From positions 42,740 through 106,739 of the forward strand of contig NCEE01000018.1 of assembly GCA_002280555.1 (NCBI GenBank): a stretch of DNA of 64,000 bases, written 5' to 3'. Origin of the DNA: Sphingomonas sp. 32-62-10. GTDB taxonomy: Bacteria > Pseudomonadota > Alphaproteobacteria > Sphingomonadales > Sphingomonadaceae. The first letter of the stretch is position 1; every line of letters starts with the position of its first letter. Shown piece after piece: positions 16,469 to 24,499 of this stretch. The notes under the pieces are model-generated. The model did not search any database. It was not told where the DNA came from and was given only the letters and a program-made list of their open reading frames with translations. The translations under genes and the position numbers were made by a program.

Positions 16469-17479
16469 ATGACGATCAAAGTAGCGATCAACGGTTTCGG
16501 GCGCATCGGGCGGCTCGTCGCTCGGGCGATGCTCGAACAGGGCGATACCGGCCTCGAACTGGTCGCGATCAACGATCTGGCCGATGCCAAGGCGAATGCC
16601 TGGCTGTTCAGCCGCGATAGCGTGCACGGCAGATATCCCGGATCGGTCTCGGCCGAGGGCAATGATCTGGTCGTGGACGGCAAGCGCATTCGCGTGACTG
16701 CCGAGCGTGATCCGGCGAATCTTCCGCACAAGGAACTGGGGGTCGATCTGGTCCTTGAATGCACGGGTTTTTTCACCGATCGGGAAAGCTGCCAGAAGCA
16801 CCTCGATGCCGGTGCGAAGAAGGTGCTGATCTCGGCACCCGGCAAGGGCGTTGACCTGACGGTGGTCTACGGCGTCAACCACGACAAGCTGACCGGCGAT
16901 CACGTGATCGTCTCCAACGCATCCTGCACCACCAATTGCCTCGCGCCGGTTGCCAAGGTGCTGAACGACGCGATCGGCATCGAGCGCGGGCTGATGACGA
17001 CGGTGCACGCCTATACCAACGACCAGAAGATCCTCGATCAGGTCCACAGCGATCCGCGCCGCGCGCGGGCAGCTGCGATGTCGATCATCCCCACCACAAC
17101 CGGTGCAGCGCGCGCCGTGGGCGAAGTTTTGCCCGAATTGAAGGGCAAGCTCGACGGTTCGGCGATCCGCGTGCCAGTGCCTGATGTGTCGCTGATCGAC
17201 CTGACCTTCACGCCGAGTCGTGACACGACCAAGGATGAGGTCAACGCGATCCTGAAGGCGGCATCAGAAAGCGGGCCGCTCAAGGGCATTCTCGCCTATA
17301 CCGATGAGCCACTCGTCTCGATCGATCTGATGCACGATCAGGCATCGTCGACGGTCGACAGCCTGGAAACGGCGGTGATCGACGGCAAGCTGGTTCGCGT
17401 TGTCAGCTGGTACGACAATGAATGGGGTTTTTCGAACCGCATGGTCGATACCGCCAAGGCGATGGCGGCGTTTCTTTGA
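16469..17479 (+). CDS. gap: Glyceraldehyde-3-phosphate dehydrogenase, type I
   Basis: The 336-residue protein has the NAD-binding start VAINGFGRIGRLVARA, the catalytic SNASCTTNCLAP with Cys153, and AYTNDQKILDQVHSDPRRARAA followed by SIIPTTTGAA. It oxidises and phosphorylates glyceraldehyde 3-phosphate. Asp36 in INDLAD points to NAD rather than NADP preference. It lies 13 bases after tkt with a GGAG ribosome-binding site, and one base separates its stop from the MOSC gene, so it is in the tkt-gap-MOSC-pgk operon. Confidence 0.97.
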   Translation: MTIKVAINGFGRIGRLVARAMLEQGDTGLELVAINDLADAKANAWLFSRDSVHGRYPGSVSAEGNDLVVDGKRIRVTAERDPANLPHKELGVDLVLECTGFFTDRESCQKHLDAGAKKVLISAPGKGVDLTVVYGVNHDKLTGDHVIVSNASCTTNCLAPVAKVLNDAIGIERGLMTTVHAYTNDQKILDQVHSDPRRARAAAMSIIPTTTGAARAVGEVLPELKGKLDGSAIRVPVPDVSLIDLTFTPSRDTTKDEVNAILKAASESGPLKGILAYTDEPLVSIDLMHDQASSTVDSLETAVIDGKLVRVVSWYDNEWGFSNRMVDTAKAMAAFL

Positions 17480-17480
17480 C

Positions 17481-17957
17481 ATGGCAGCTGGCGTGATCGC
17501 AGGCCTGGCTCGCCACGCTTATTCGCGCGGGCCGATCGAGGAGATCAGCCGCGCGATGATCACGCCCGAACGCGGGGTAGAGGGCGATTGCAAGGGCCGC
17601 TTCAAGCCCGGCGGGCGCAATCGTCGGCAGGTAACGCTGATCGAGCGGGCCGACTGGGCCGCCGCAACCGCAGAAATCGGTGTCGATCTGCCCTGGTCGG
17701 CGCGGCGGGTGAACATCCTGGTCGACGGGCTCGATTTGCCGCAAGTGCCGGGCACGGTGCTGCGGATCGGTGATGTTCGGCTGATGGTGATGGTCGAATG
17801 CGATCCGTGCCAGCGGATGGATGAACTTGCGCCTGGCCTGCAGGCTGCGCTCAGCCTCGATTGGCGCGGCGGGGTCTGCACGCGGGTGTTGAGCGGCGGA
17901 GAGATCGCGATCGGCGATGCGATTGAAGTCGAAATGGTGATGGAGACGGTGGGTTGA
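17481..17957 (+). CDS. MOSC domain protein between gap and pgk
   Basis: The 158-residue protein is a stand-alone MOSC domain. GVEGDCKGR (about residues 33-41) matches the family's GxxGD-H/K element. RQVTLIERADW and RRVNILVDGLDLP form the barrel strands, and VMVECDPCQRMDELAPGLQAAL carries the conserved cysteine that may bind a molybdenum cofactor or sulfur. The family includes YiiM/YuaD proteins acting on N-hydroxylated compounds. The start at 17481 is one base after gap; the longer open frame overlaps gap. Its stop overlaps the TTG start of pgk. The link with glycolysis is unexplained. Confidence 0.88.
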   Translation: MAAGVIAGLARHAYSRGPIEEISRAMITPERGVEGDCKGRFKPGGRNRRQVTLIERADWAAATAEIGVDLPWSARRVNILVDGLDLPQVPGTVLRIGDVRLMVMVECDPCQRMDELAPGLQAALSLDWRGGVCTRVLSGGEIAIGDAIEVEMVMETVG

Positions 17958-19141
17958 AGGGGTTTCGCACGCTCGACGATATGGGTGACATTGCCGGTAA
18001 GCGCGTGCTGGTGCGCGAAGACCTGAACGTACCGATGGTCGATGGCGCGGTGAGCGACGATACCCGGTTGCGCGCGACGGTGCCGACCGTGGCCGAACTG
18101 GCAGATCGCGGGGCGATTGTGCTCGTGCTCGCCCATTTCGGCCGCCCGAAAGTGCCAAGCGCCGAGTTTTCGCTGTCGCAGGTGACATCGGCGTATGCCG
18201 ATGTGCTTGGCCGTCCGGTCCATTATGTCGATTGGGAGGGCGACGCCGCGGCGGTGGCCAAGCTGGCTCCCGGCGATATCGCGGTGCTTGAGAATACCCG
18301 TTTCTTCGGCGGTGAGGAAAAGAACGACCCGGCCATAGTGGCCCGCTTTGCCGCGCTAGGTGACTTCTACGTCAACGATGCCTTCTCCGCCGCACACCGC
18401 GCCCATGCTTCGACCGAGGGGCTAGCCCATGTGCTGCCGAGCTTTGCGGGGCGCGCGATGGAAGCCGAACTCGATGCACTCGAAAAGGCATTGGGCAAGC
18501 CCGAGCATCCGGTCGCGGCCGTGGTCGGCGGGGCGAAGGTGTCGTCAAAGCTCGATGTGCTGACCCATCTGGTCGACAAGGTCGATCACCTGATCATCGG
18601 CGGCGGCATGGCAAATACGTTTCTGGCAGCGCGCGGAGTCGATGTCGGCAAGTCGCTGTGCGAGCATGATCTGATCGCGACGGTGGAAGGCATTTTCACT
18701 GCCGCCGAGCGCGCAAACTGCACGATACATTTGCCCTACGACGTGGTTGTCGCGAGAGAATTCCGCGCGAATCCGCCGGTGCGGACGGTGAATGTCCATG
18801 AGGTGGCGGCCGACGAAATGATCCTCGATATCGGTCCGGCTGCGACCGAGGCGCTCGCCGATGTTCTCAAGACCTGCCGGACGCTGGTGTGGAATGGGCC
18901 GCTCGGCGCGTTCGAGACGCCACCGTTCGATACCGCGACGATCGCACTGGCACGGACCGCAGCTGCCCTGACGCAGAGCGGTTCGCTGGTATCGGTGGCG
19001 GGTGGAGGCGATACCGTGGCCGCGCTCAACCAGGCGGGCGTTGCCGATGATTTCACGTTCGTGTCCACCGCTGGCGGCGCGTTTCTCGAATGGATGGAGG
19101 GCAAGACGCTGCCCGGCGTAGCGGCGCTTTTGCACGGTTGA
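17954..19141 (+). CDS. pgk: Phosphoglycerate kinase
   Basis: The 395-residue enzyme transfers phosphate from 1,3-bisphosphoglycerate to ADP. It has RVLVREDLNVPM with the substrate arginine and Asp near 18-29, LAHFGRPK, LENTRFFGGEEKND, NDAFSAAHRAHAS, and the C-terminal nucleotide signature VAGGGDTVAAL. The only good start in register with the family is TTG at 17954, overlapping the MOSC stop (TTGA); this may keep its expression tied to the upstream gene. Last gene of the tkt-gap-MOSC-pgk operon. Confidence 0.96.
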   Translation: MKGFRTLDDMGDIAGKRVLVREDLNVPMVDGAVSDDTRLRATVPTVAELADRGAIVLVLAHFGRPKVPSAEFSLSQVTSAYADVLGRPVHYVDWEGDAAAVAKLAPGDIAVLENTRFFGGEEKNDPAIVARFAALGDFYVNDAFSAAHRAHASTEGLAHVLPSFAGRAMEAELDALEKALGKPEHPVAAVVGGAKVSSKLDVLTHLVDKVDHLIIGGGMANTFLAARGVDVGKSLCEHDLIATVEGIFTAAERANCTIHLPYDVVVAREFRANPPVRTVNVHEVAADEMILDIGPAATEALADVLKTCRTLVWNGPLGAFETPPFDTATIALARTAAALTQSGSLVSVAGGGDTVAALNQAGVADDFTFVSTAGGAFLEWMEGKTLPGVAALLHG

Positions 19142-19277
19142 TCGCCATTCCGAACTATTGATGCGACTTTCCCGGCAAGCTGTGCTATGCCTTCGCCATC
19201 ACTCGAGTACCCCATCTTCTTCTCCCGTGACTGAGAGACCTGTGCGCTCCCGATGACAGTCCTGAGGAGCGGTGTTC

Positions 19278-19457
19278 GTGGATCTCAATTATCTTTTTCG
19301 GCGTGAGCAGATTTCGCTCGTCAATGCGCAGCGTGCCGAGGGCCGCAGCGCGCGCGCCGCGCATGCTGGTTTGGCGCGCGGCTATGCCGAGCTGATCGCG
19401 GAAAAGCATGCCCGTTACCGTTTTCGCAAGGCGCCGGCGCTGCCGACGTCCTGCTAA
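19278..19457 (+). CDS. Small conserved protein (DLNYLFRREQ type)
   Basis: The 59-residue product begins VDLNYLFRREQISLVNAQRA, followed by SARAAHAGLARGYAELIAEKHARY. Small proteins with LNYL-RREQ and H-GLARGY segments are common in sphingomonads as I remember them. GTG at 19278 has a GAGGAG ribosome-binding site at proper distance; GTG at 19272 is too close to it. It lies alone between pgk and the cold-shock gene. Function unknown; the sequence suggests a soluble helical protein. Confidence 0.68.
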   Translation: MDLNYLFRREQISLVNAQRAEGRSARAAHAGLARGYAELIAEKHARYRFRKAPALPTSC

Positions 19458-19568
19458 CCGCTTCGGCGCGTCGGCCGGGGCCGGGCGACACGCCGTCTTC
19501 TCAATATCGGCCCCAACCGGCTTGCACCATTGAACCGTGCCGCCGGAACTACTCAAGGAACTACGACT

Positions 19569-19775
19569 ATGCCGATTGGCACCGTGAAATTCTTCAACGC
19601 CGACAAGGGCTATGGCTTTATTGCACCCGAAGATGGCGGCAACGACGCTTTCGTGCACATCAGTGCCGTTGAAGCAGCTGGCATGCGCACGCTCGATAAG
19701 GAACAGCGCGTTTCTTATGAGCTGGAGCAGGATCGCCGTGGCAAGATGTCTGCGGTCAATCTCTCCGCAGCGTAA
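19569..19775 (+). CDS. Cold-shock protein, CspA family
   Basis: The 68-residue beta-barrel protein has GTVKFFNADKGYGFIAPEDG (RNP1 with KGYGFI) and DAFVHISAVE (RNP2). It binds single-stranded nucleic acid and acts as an RNA chaperone. The ATG at 19569 gives the normal family N-terminus MPIGTVKFFN with an AAGGAA ribosome-binding site; the frame open to 19530 adds 13 unlikely residues. A strong intrinsic terminator follows. The upstream region 19458-19568 has no gene and probably holds the 5' leader. Confidence 0.95.
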   Translation: MPIGTVKFFNADKGYGFIAPEDGGNDAFVHISAVEAAGMRTLDKEQRVSYELEQDRRGKMSAVNLSAA

Positions 19776-19783
19776 TTGATCAA

Positions 19784-19816
19784 GGGGTGTTGGGCGATTG
19801 CCCGGCACCCCTTTTT
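19784..19816 (+). terminator. Intrinsic terminator after the cold-shock gene
   Basis: A 12-base stem, ggggtgttgggc (19784-19795) with gcccggcacccc (19800-19811), has a GATT loop and is followed by five T residues. It begins eight bases after the stop codon, a textbook rho-independent terminator. Confidence 0.9.
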
Positions 19817-19849
19817 CAGCATCACTTTTCCGATACGAGGAGGGCCGCG

Positions 19850-20047
19850 ATGACGACCACTGCACCCTTTTGCCGCGAGCGTGCCGAACAAGCCGCCGCC
19901 GATGCCGCGCTTGCTACCCTCGATAATGTGCGTGACCGCTATCTTCGTGCTGCCAAGGCCTGGGATGAAATGGCCAACCGCGCCGAGAAGACCGCCGAGC
20001 GTCGTGCAGTGAATGAAGACGCCAAGCTGGCCGCTGAACCGGCCTGA
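19850..20047 (+). CDS. Small helical hypothetical protein
   Basis: The 65-residue product, starting MTTTAPFCRERAEQAAADAA, is a single run of charged helix (RYLRAAKAWDEMANRAEKTAERRAVNEDAK), probably soluble. The ATG at 19850 sits behind the strong ribosome-binding site GAGGAGGG, while the upstream part of the frame crosses the terminator and is not coding. No family recognised; codon use and the good start support it being a real gene. Confidence 0.72.
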   Translation: MTTTAPFCRERAEQAAADAALATLDNVRDRYLRAAKAWDEMANRAEKTAERRAVNEDAKLAAEPA

Positions 20048-20151
20048 ACTTCTGTAGCGATTGGTGATTTTGCCGCTTCGCGGGCGTTGCCCCATGGTGA
20101 TCACGCCGCTAACAGCCGCGTAGATACCGCATACCAGCGAAGGGGATACCA

Positions 20152-21060
20152 ATGACGCCGACCGTGAAGGCGATTCTCGCCAATTACGAATCCGATTCAC
20201 CCGGCGTGAAGGCGAACCTGGCCCGCATTCTGATGCAGGGCCGCCTGGGCGGTACCGGCAAGCTGATCATCCTGCCCGTCGACCAGGGTTTCGAGCACGG
20301 CCCGGCGCGCAGCTTTTCGGTCAATCCCGCGGCCTATGATCCGCACTACCATTTCCAGCTCGCCATCGACGCGGGGCTTTCGGCCTATGCCGCACCCCTC
20401 GGCATGATCGAGGCGGGGGCGGCGACCTTTGCCGGGCAGATCCCGACAATCCTGAAGGTCAATTCGTCGAACAGCTGGGCGACGCAGATCAATCAGGCGC
20501 TGACCGGCAGCGTCGAAGATGCGTTGCGGCTCGGTTGCTCAGCAATCGGCTTTACCATCTATCCGGGCTCCGACGATGTGTTCGCGATGATGGAGCAGAT
20601 CCGCGAAATGTCCGATCACGCCAAATCGGTCGGCATTGCGACGGTGATCTGGTCATACCCGCGCGGTGGCAAGCTCTCCAAAAAGGGCGAACTCGCGCTC
20701 GATGTCGGCGCCTATGCCGCGCACATGGCGGCTTTGCTCGGCGCCCATATCATCAAGGTGAAGCTGCCGACCGATCATATCGAGCAGGATGACGCCAAAA
20801 AGGCCTATGAGGGCATTGACGGCTCCACCCAGGCCAAGCGCGTTGCGCATGTCGTGCAGAGCTGTTTTGCCGGGCGACGGATCGTCGTGTTCTCCGGCGG
20901 TGCCGCCAAGGGCGCGGATGCGGTTTATCAGGACGCCCGCGATATCCGCGACGGTGGCGGCAATGGATCGATCATCGGCCGCAATACTTTCCAGCGCCCC
21001 CGCGCCGACGCGCTGGCGATGCTCGACAAGCTGGTCGGGATCTACAAGGGCGAGGAATAG
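20152..21060 (+). CDS. Class I fructose-bisphosphate aldolase, archaeal (FbaB/DhnA) type
   Basis: The 302-residue Schiff-base aldolase splits fructose 1,6-bisphosphate into two triose phosphates. Signature parts are GTGKLIILPVDQGFEHGPARSF (36-55), LKVNSS (101-106), ATVIWSYPRG (163-172) and HIIKVKLPTDH (199-209), where the Schiff-base lysine is K202 or K204, ending with IVVFSGGAAKG (phosphate binding). GGGG ribosome-binding site upstream. It completes the glycolytic set with gap and pgk upstream, though the small genes between them suggest a separate transcript. Confidence 0.94.
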   Translation: MTPTVKAILANYESDSPGVKANLARILMQGRLGGTGKLIILPVDQGFEHGPARSFSVNPAAYDPHYHFQLAIDAGLSAYAAPLGMIEAGAATFAGQIPTILKVNSSNSWATQINQALTGSVEDALRLGCSAIGFTIYPGSDDVFAMMEQIREMSDHAKSVGIATVIWSYPRGGKLSKKGELALDVGAYAAHMAALLGAHIIKVKLPTDHIEQDDAKKAYEGIDGSTQAKRVAHVVQSCFAGRRIVVFSGGAAKGADAVYQDARDIRDGGGNGSIIGRNTFQRPRADALAMLDKLVGIYKGEE

Positions 21061-21069
21061 GCAAGCGTC

Positions 21070-21552
21070 ATGGAGTTCACCTATCATCGCAGCCTTGGCC
21101 CGGTGATAGGTGTTCTGCTTGGGATCGCGATTGTTGAATTGCTGGTCGTCCATCTTGTGGTGGTGTCGCTGCTCGGCTGGACGGCGGCTATCATCGTCGG
21201 GGTGATCGATCTGTCGCTCGTCATCACCTTGATCGCCTTGTTGCGGTCATTCCGGCGACTGCCGGTCACGATTGCCGACGGCGTGCTGACGATGCGGGCA
21301 GGCTTTCTGAAATCAATTGCGGTGCCAGTCGCACAGATCGATAAAATGAGGTCGCATTGGGATTCGGCGACCATCAAGGATCGCCATGTGCTCAATCTAG
21401 CGCTGGCAAGCTGGCCCAGTGTCGTGGTCGATTTGCGCCAGCCCGTCGTTTTACCGACCGGCAGAACAATCAACGCGGTTGCACATAAGCTGGATGACCC
21501 GGCCGCTTTCCATGCAGCGATTGCGGCTGTATCGGGCGCCGATGACCGCTGA
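21070..21552 (+). CDS. Membrane protein with bacterial PH-like domain
   Basis: The 160-residue protein has two membrane helices in its first 60 residues (GVLLGIAIVELLVVHLVVVSLL, shortened here, and IIVGVIDLSLVITLIALL). A cytoplasmic beta domain follows (VTIADGVLTMRAGFLKSIAVPVAQIDKM, split in the protein at 77-104), resembling bacterial PH domains. It begins nine bases after the aldolase and overlaps the methyltransferase gene by 11 bases. Function unknown; the similarity to PH-domain proteins is by pattern only. Confidence 0.75.
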   Translation: MEFTYHRSLGPVIGVLLGIAIVELLVVHLVVVSLLGWTAAIIVGVIDLSLVITLIALLRSFRRLPVTIADGVLTMRAGFLKSIAVPVAQIDKMRSHWDSATIKDRHVLNLALASWPSVVVDLRQPVVLPTGRTINAVAHKLDDPAAFHAAIAAVSGADDR

Positions 21553-22237
21553 CGAACCCGCAGGCCTGGTCGACCCCGATCCCGCCTGGAAGGTAGTGGA
21601 CAGCTATATCGCCGGTCATCTGCTCGGCGAGGATGCGGTGCTGGCGGCAACGCTGGCCGCAAATGCCGCCGCCGGGTTGCCCGATATCGATGTTTCGCCG
21701 GCGCAAGGGCAGATGCTTCATCTCTATGCCCGAATGACAGGGGCTCGGCAGATCCTCGAGATTGGCACGCTCGGTGGCTACTCGACGATCTGCCTTGCGC
21801 GTGCGTTGCCCGCAAATGGCACGCTGGTGACGCTGGAGCTTGAGCCACAACACGCAGAAGTTGCACGTGCCAATATCGCTGCGGCTGGCGTGGAGGCGAA
21901 GGTCGAGGTGCGCATCGGTGCAGCGGTCGACACCCTTACCGCGATGATCGCGGCGGGCGAGGGGCCATTCGATCTGATTTTTATCGATGCCGACAAGCCG
22001 TCGAACACTGCCTATCTGCACGCCTCGCTGGCATTGTCGCGTCCGGGCACCACGATCATTGTCGACAATGTCGTGCGGGAGGGCGGGGTGCTCGATGCCG
22101 AGAGCGACGATCCCCGCATCATCGGCACCCGCGCTTTGTTCGCCGCGGTTGCCGCCGAACCGCGGTTAACCGCGACTGCGGTTCAGACGGTCGGGGCGAA
22201 AAAGTGGGACGGCTTCCTGCTCGCCGTGGTTCAATGA
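21542..22237 (+). CDS. SAM-dependent O-methyltransferase (catechol/caffeoyl-CoA OMT family)
   Basis: The 231-residue enzyme has motif I ILEIGTLGGYSTICLA (about 69-84), the acidic residue in TLELEPQHAEVARANI, and motif LIFIDADKPSNTAYL with the metal-binding Asp, then IVDNVVREGGV. This is the family of Mg-dependent O-methyltransferases such as catechol and caffeoyl-CoA OMTs. The ATG at 21542 overlaps the preceding gene; its stop overlaps the acetyltransferase start (ATGA). Substrate unknown. Confidence 0.92.
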   Translation: MTADEPAGLVDPDPAWKVVDSYIAGHLLGEDAVLAATLAANAAAGLPDIDVSPAQGQMLHLYARMTGARQILEIGTLGGYSTICLARALPANGTLVTLELEPQHAEVARANIAAAGVEAKVEVRIGAAVDTLTAMIAAGEGPFDLIFIDADKPSNTAYLHASLALSRPGTTIIVDNVVREGGVLDAESDDPRIIGTRALFAAVAAEPRLTATAVQTVGAKKWDGFLLAVVQ

Positions 22238-22704
22238 CGGTTCGACAGCTCGGCAGCGGTGACCGGGCTTTGCTGCGCCAGTTGATGGACGTGTTTGGCG
22301 ATGCCTTTGAGGACAGGGTCACCTATGGCGAGGTGCCACCGACTGATGCGTATCTCGAAAAACTTCTGGCCCGCGACAGCTTCATCGCGCTGGTTGCACT
22401 CCACGGCGGCGCGGTGGTCGGCGGTATCACTGCCTATGATCTCCCCAAGCCCGAACAGGAACGCAGCGAAATCTATCTCTACGATCTGGCTGTCGCTGAA
22501 AGCCACCGGCGGCAAGGGATAGCGACGGCGCTCATCGCAGCACTTCAACGCATTGCCGCTAAGCGTGGAGCGTGGGTGGTTTTCGTGCAGGCGGATCACG
22601 GCGATGACCCCGCCATCGCGCTTTATACCAAATTGGGGGCGCGGGAGGACGTGCTGCATTTCGACATCGCGCCAATGCCCGGTACGCTGGCGCATGACGG
22701 TTGA
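22234..22704 (+). CDS. AAC(3)-I-like GNAT acetyltransferase
   Basis: The 156-residue GNAT protein contains SEIYLYDLAVAESHRRQGIA (about 81-100), with the acetyl-CoA loop HRRQGIATALI, and VQADHGDDPAIALYTKLGAR further on, ending LHFDIAP. From memory these match aminoglycoside 3-N-acetyltransferase AAC(3)-Ia almost motif by motif (SEIYIYDLAV, HRRQGIATALI, VQADYGDDPAVALYTKLG). It sits in a chromosomal operon, coupled by ATGA to the methyltransferase and followed by thiE, with no integron or mobile element. It is likely an intrinsic relative; whether it acts on gentamicin or another amine is open. Confidence 0.87.
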   Translation: MTVRQLGSGDRALLRQLMDVFGDAFEDRVTYGEVPPTDAYLEKLLARDSFIALVALHGGAVVGGITAYDLPKPEQERSEIYLYDLAVAESHRRQGIATALIAALQRIAAKRGAWVVFVQADHGDDPAIALYTKLGAREDVLHFDIAPMPGTLAHDG

Positions 22705-22722
22705 GTGCGATAGGGCCGCCAA

Positions 22723-23409
22723 ATGATTGATGACGACGACCCCCTCGGCCCGCTCGACCCCGATTTCGCCAGCCAGTTCCAGCGTGATGATCGCCGACCA
22801 GCGTGCCAGCTGTACCTGATTTCCCCGCTGGAAGTAGCCGGCGGCTTCCCCGATCGGCTGCGTCGCGCGCTGGGGGCTGGGCCGGTCGCTGCGTTCCAGT
22901 TTCGCGTGAAGGGCATCGATCAGCACGCGGCCGCAGCGCTCGCAGAACCGCTGCAAAAGATTTGCGCCGAGCATGACGTGGCGTTCCTCGTGAACGACAG
23001 CATCGCGCTCGCCAAAAGGCTGGGTGCGGACGGTGTACATCTGGGGCAGGAGGACGGCGATCCGCGCGAGGCGCGCTCCATCCTTGGCCCCGCCGCGCAG
23101 ATTGGTGTCACCTGTCACGCCAGCCGCCACCTTGCGATGGAAGCGGGCGAGCGCGGTGCGGATTATGTCGCGTTCGGCAGCTATTTTCCGACGACGACCA
23201 AACAGGTCGAGCATCACGCCGAACCGGTACTGCTCAGCTGGTGGTCGACGATGTTCGAAATCCCCTGTGTCGCGATTGGCGGCATCACGCCCGCCAATGG
23301 CCGGCCGCTGGTGAAGGCAGGGGCCGATTTCCTCGCCGTGTCGAACGCCGTATGGGGTGCGGACGAGGAAGCGGCGGTGCGGGCGTTTGCGGACGTGCTG
23401 GCGCGGTAG
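22723..23409 (+). CDS. thiE: Thiamine phosphate synthase
   Basis: The 228-residue TIM-barrel enzyme joins the thiazole and pyrimidine phosphates to make thiamine phosphate. It shows CQLYLISPLEV at the first strand (after a 27-residue extension), FQFRVKGID in place of the usual QxRxK, VNDSIALAKRLGADGVHLGQED (the ThiE signature, about 88-108), and PCVAIGGITPANG for the phosphate site. It begins 18 bases after the acetyltransferase. No TPP riboswitch is seen upstream, so it is probably transcribed with the upstream genes. Confidence 0.93.
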   Translation: MIDDDDPLGPLDPDFASQFQRDDRRPACQLYLISPLEVAGGFPDRLRRALGAGPVAAFQFRVKGIDQHAAAALAEPLQKICAEHDVAFLVNDSIALAKRLGADGVHLGQEDGDPREARSILGPAAQIGVTCHASRHLAMEAGERGADYVAFGSYFPTTTKQVEHHAEPVLLSWWSTMFEIPCVAIGGITPANGRPLVKAGADFLAVSNAVWGADEEAAVRAFADVLAR

Positions 23410-23452
23410 CGACGGCAGGCCTAGTGCACGGCATCCATTATAGGAGCCTGTC

Positions 23453-23863
23453 ATGCTCGATCGCATTTTTACCGCCATCGCCAGTCGGATCGCCGCCTTT
23501 GCCGGGCAGCCGCTGTCGTTCGTGCTGGCGCTTGGCATCATTGCGACTTGGGGTCTGACGGGGCCGTTGTTCGGCTATTCGGATACCTGGCAGCTGGTGG
23601 TCAACACCGCGACAACGGTCGTTACCTTCCTCATGGTGTTTCTGATCCAAAATTCGCAGAACCGCGACGCCGCAGCGATGCAGGCCAAGCTCGACGAACT
23701 GATCCGCGCGGTTGATCAGGCGCGCGAGCAGTTTATCGGGATCGAACACAAAACCGACCATGAAATCGAGAAGATCCGCGCCGATCTCGAAGCCGAATGC
23801 GCCACGAACGATAGACTTGAATCGCTGCACCAGAGCGTACGCCGCCTGCGCCAGCGACTTTGA
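23453..23863 (+). CDS. Low-affinity iron permease family protein
   Basis: The 136-residue protein has two membrane helices (PLSFVLALGIIATWGLTGPL and WQLVVNTATTVVTFLMVFLI) with the family signature VTFLMVFLIQNSQNRD, followed by a charged coiled coil (LDELIRAVDQAREQFIGIE). This is PF04120 as known from yeast Fet4-related and many bacterial proteins; the bacterial short form has not been shown to carry iron. It is convergent with the DUF882 gene, with only 21 bases between. Confidence 0.88.
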   Translation: MLDRIFTAIASRIAAFAGQPLSFVLALGIIATWGLTGPLFGYSDTWQLVVNTATTVVTFLMVFLIQNSQNRDAAAMQAKLDELIRAVDQAREQFIGIEHKTDHEIEKIRADLEAECATNDRLESLHQSVRRLRQRL

Positions 23864-23884
23864 CCTCAACCGGCGACGTCGGTT

Positions 23885-24475
23885 CTACCAGTGGCGGACG
23901 CGCGCCGTATCGACATGGACGAAGCCGTCCTTGGGGTAATAGCCCACGCCGCCCATGCCCAGCGCGCGCGCCGCGTCGCGCAGTCGCTCCAGTGGCACGC
24001 CGGGCAAATGAATGTCGGTCGCCTTGCCGAGCATATGCTGGCTTTTGGTGGCAACGCCGGTATGCGCACCGCCGCGGGATCGCAGCACGGCGTTAGTCGC
24101 TGGCGAACGATAACCGGAAATCAAGTCGAATGGCTTGCCACCGGTAACACCAAGCGATTGACGTAGCGACACCAGCAACGCCAGCAGCCGCCGGTCCATC
24201 GGGGCTTCTTCCTCAGTGCGCCAGTCGCGCAGGCCGTGATTGAGCTCGGCCAATCCAGCCGAAACGAAACGCCCGCCACGCGCGAACACGGCATCGAAAC
24301 GCTCGTTGTTGTGGACGTTGCGGATCGCCAGCCGCCACTCGCCGGTTGGGAGGAAAGGCGCGGCGGATGCCGATATCGGGTTCAGCCCCAGCATCCCGCC
24401 CGCGATGCCCGAACCTATAACCATGCGCCGCGATCGCAAGAAGGACACCGAAGCAGTTTCAGTCGTTGTGATCAT
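23885..24475 (-). CDS. DUF882 / YcbK-family peptidase (M15-like), Tat-type signal
   Basis: The 196-residue protein starts with twin arginines in FLRSRRMVIGSGIAGGMLGL, suggesting Tat or lipoprotein-free export. The mature part has FDLISGYRSPATNAVLR and SQHMLGKATDIHLPG, the metal-binding His/Asp pattern of YcbK/DUF882 enzymes related to D,D-carboxypeptidases of family M15, and ends DGFVHVDTARVRHW with the last His ligand. It likely cuts peptidoglycan peptides in the periplasm. It is divergent, with 24 bases between starts, from an L,D-transpeptidase, so their promoters must overlap. Confidence 0.9.
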   Translation of the reverse strand: MITTTETASVSFLRSRRMVIGSGIAGGMLGLNPISASAAPFLPTGEWRLAIRNVHNNERFDAVFARGGRFVSAGLAELNHGLRDWRTEEEAPMDRRLLALLVSLRQSLGVTGGKPFDLISGYRSPATNAVLRSRGGAHTGVATKSQHMLGKATDIHLPGVPLERLRDAARALGMGGVGYYPKDGFVHVDTARVRHW

Positions 24476-24499
24476 GAACTTGCTTAGGGGCCTGATAGT

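Noticed and set aside
22640..22760. TPP riboswitch upstream of thiE
   Set aside because: Only 18 bases separate thiE from the preceding gene, and no conserved CUGAGA-type element was found.
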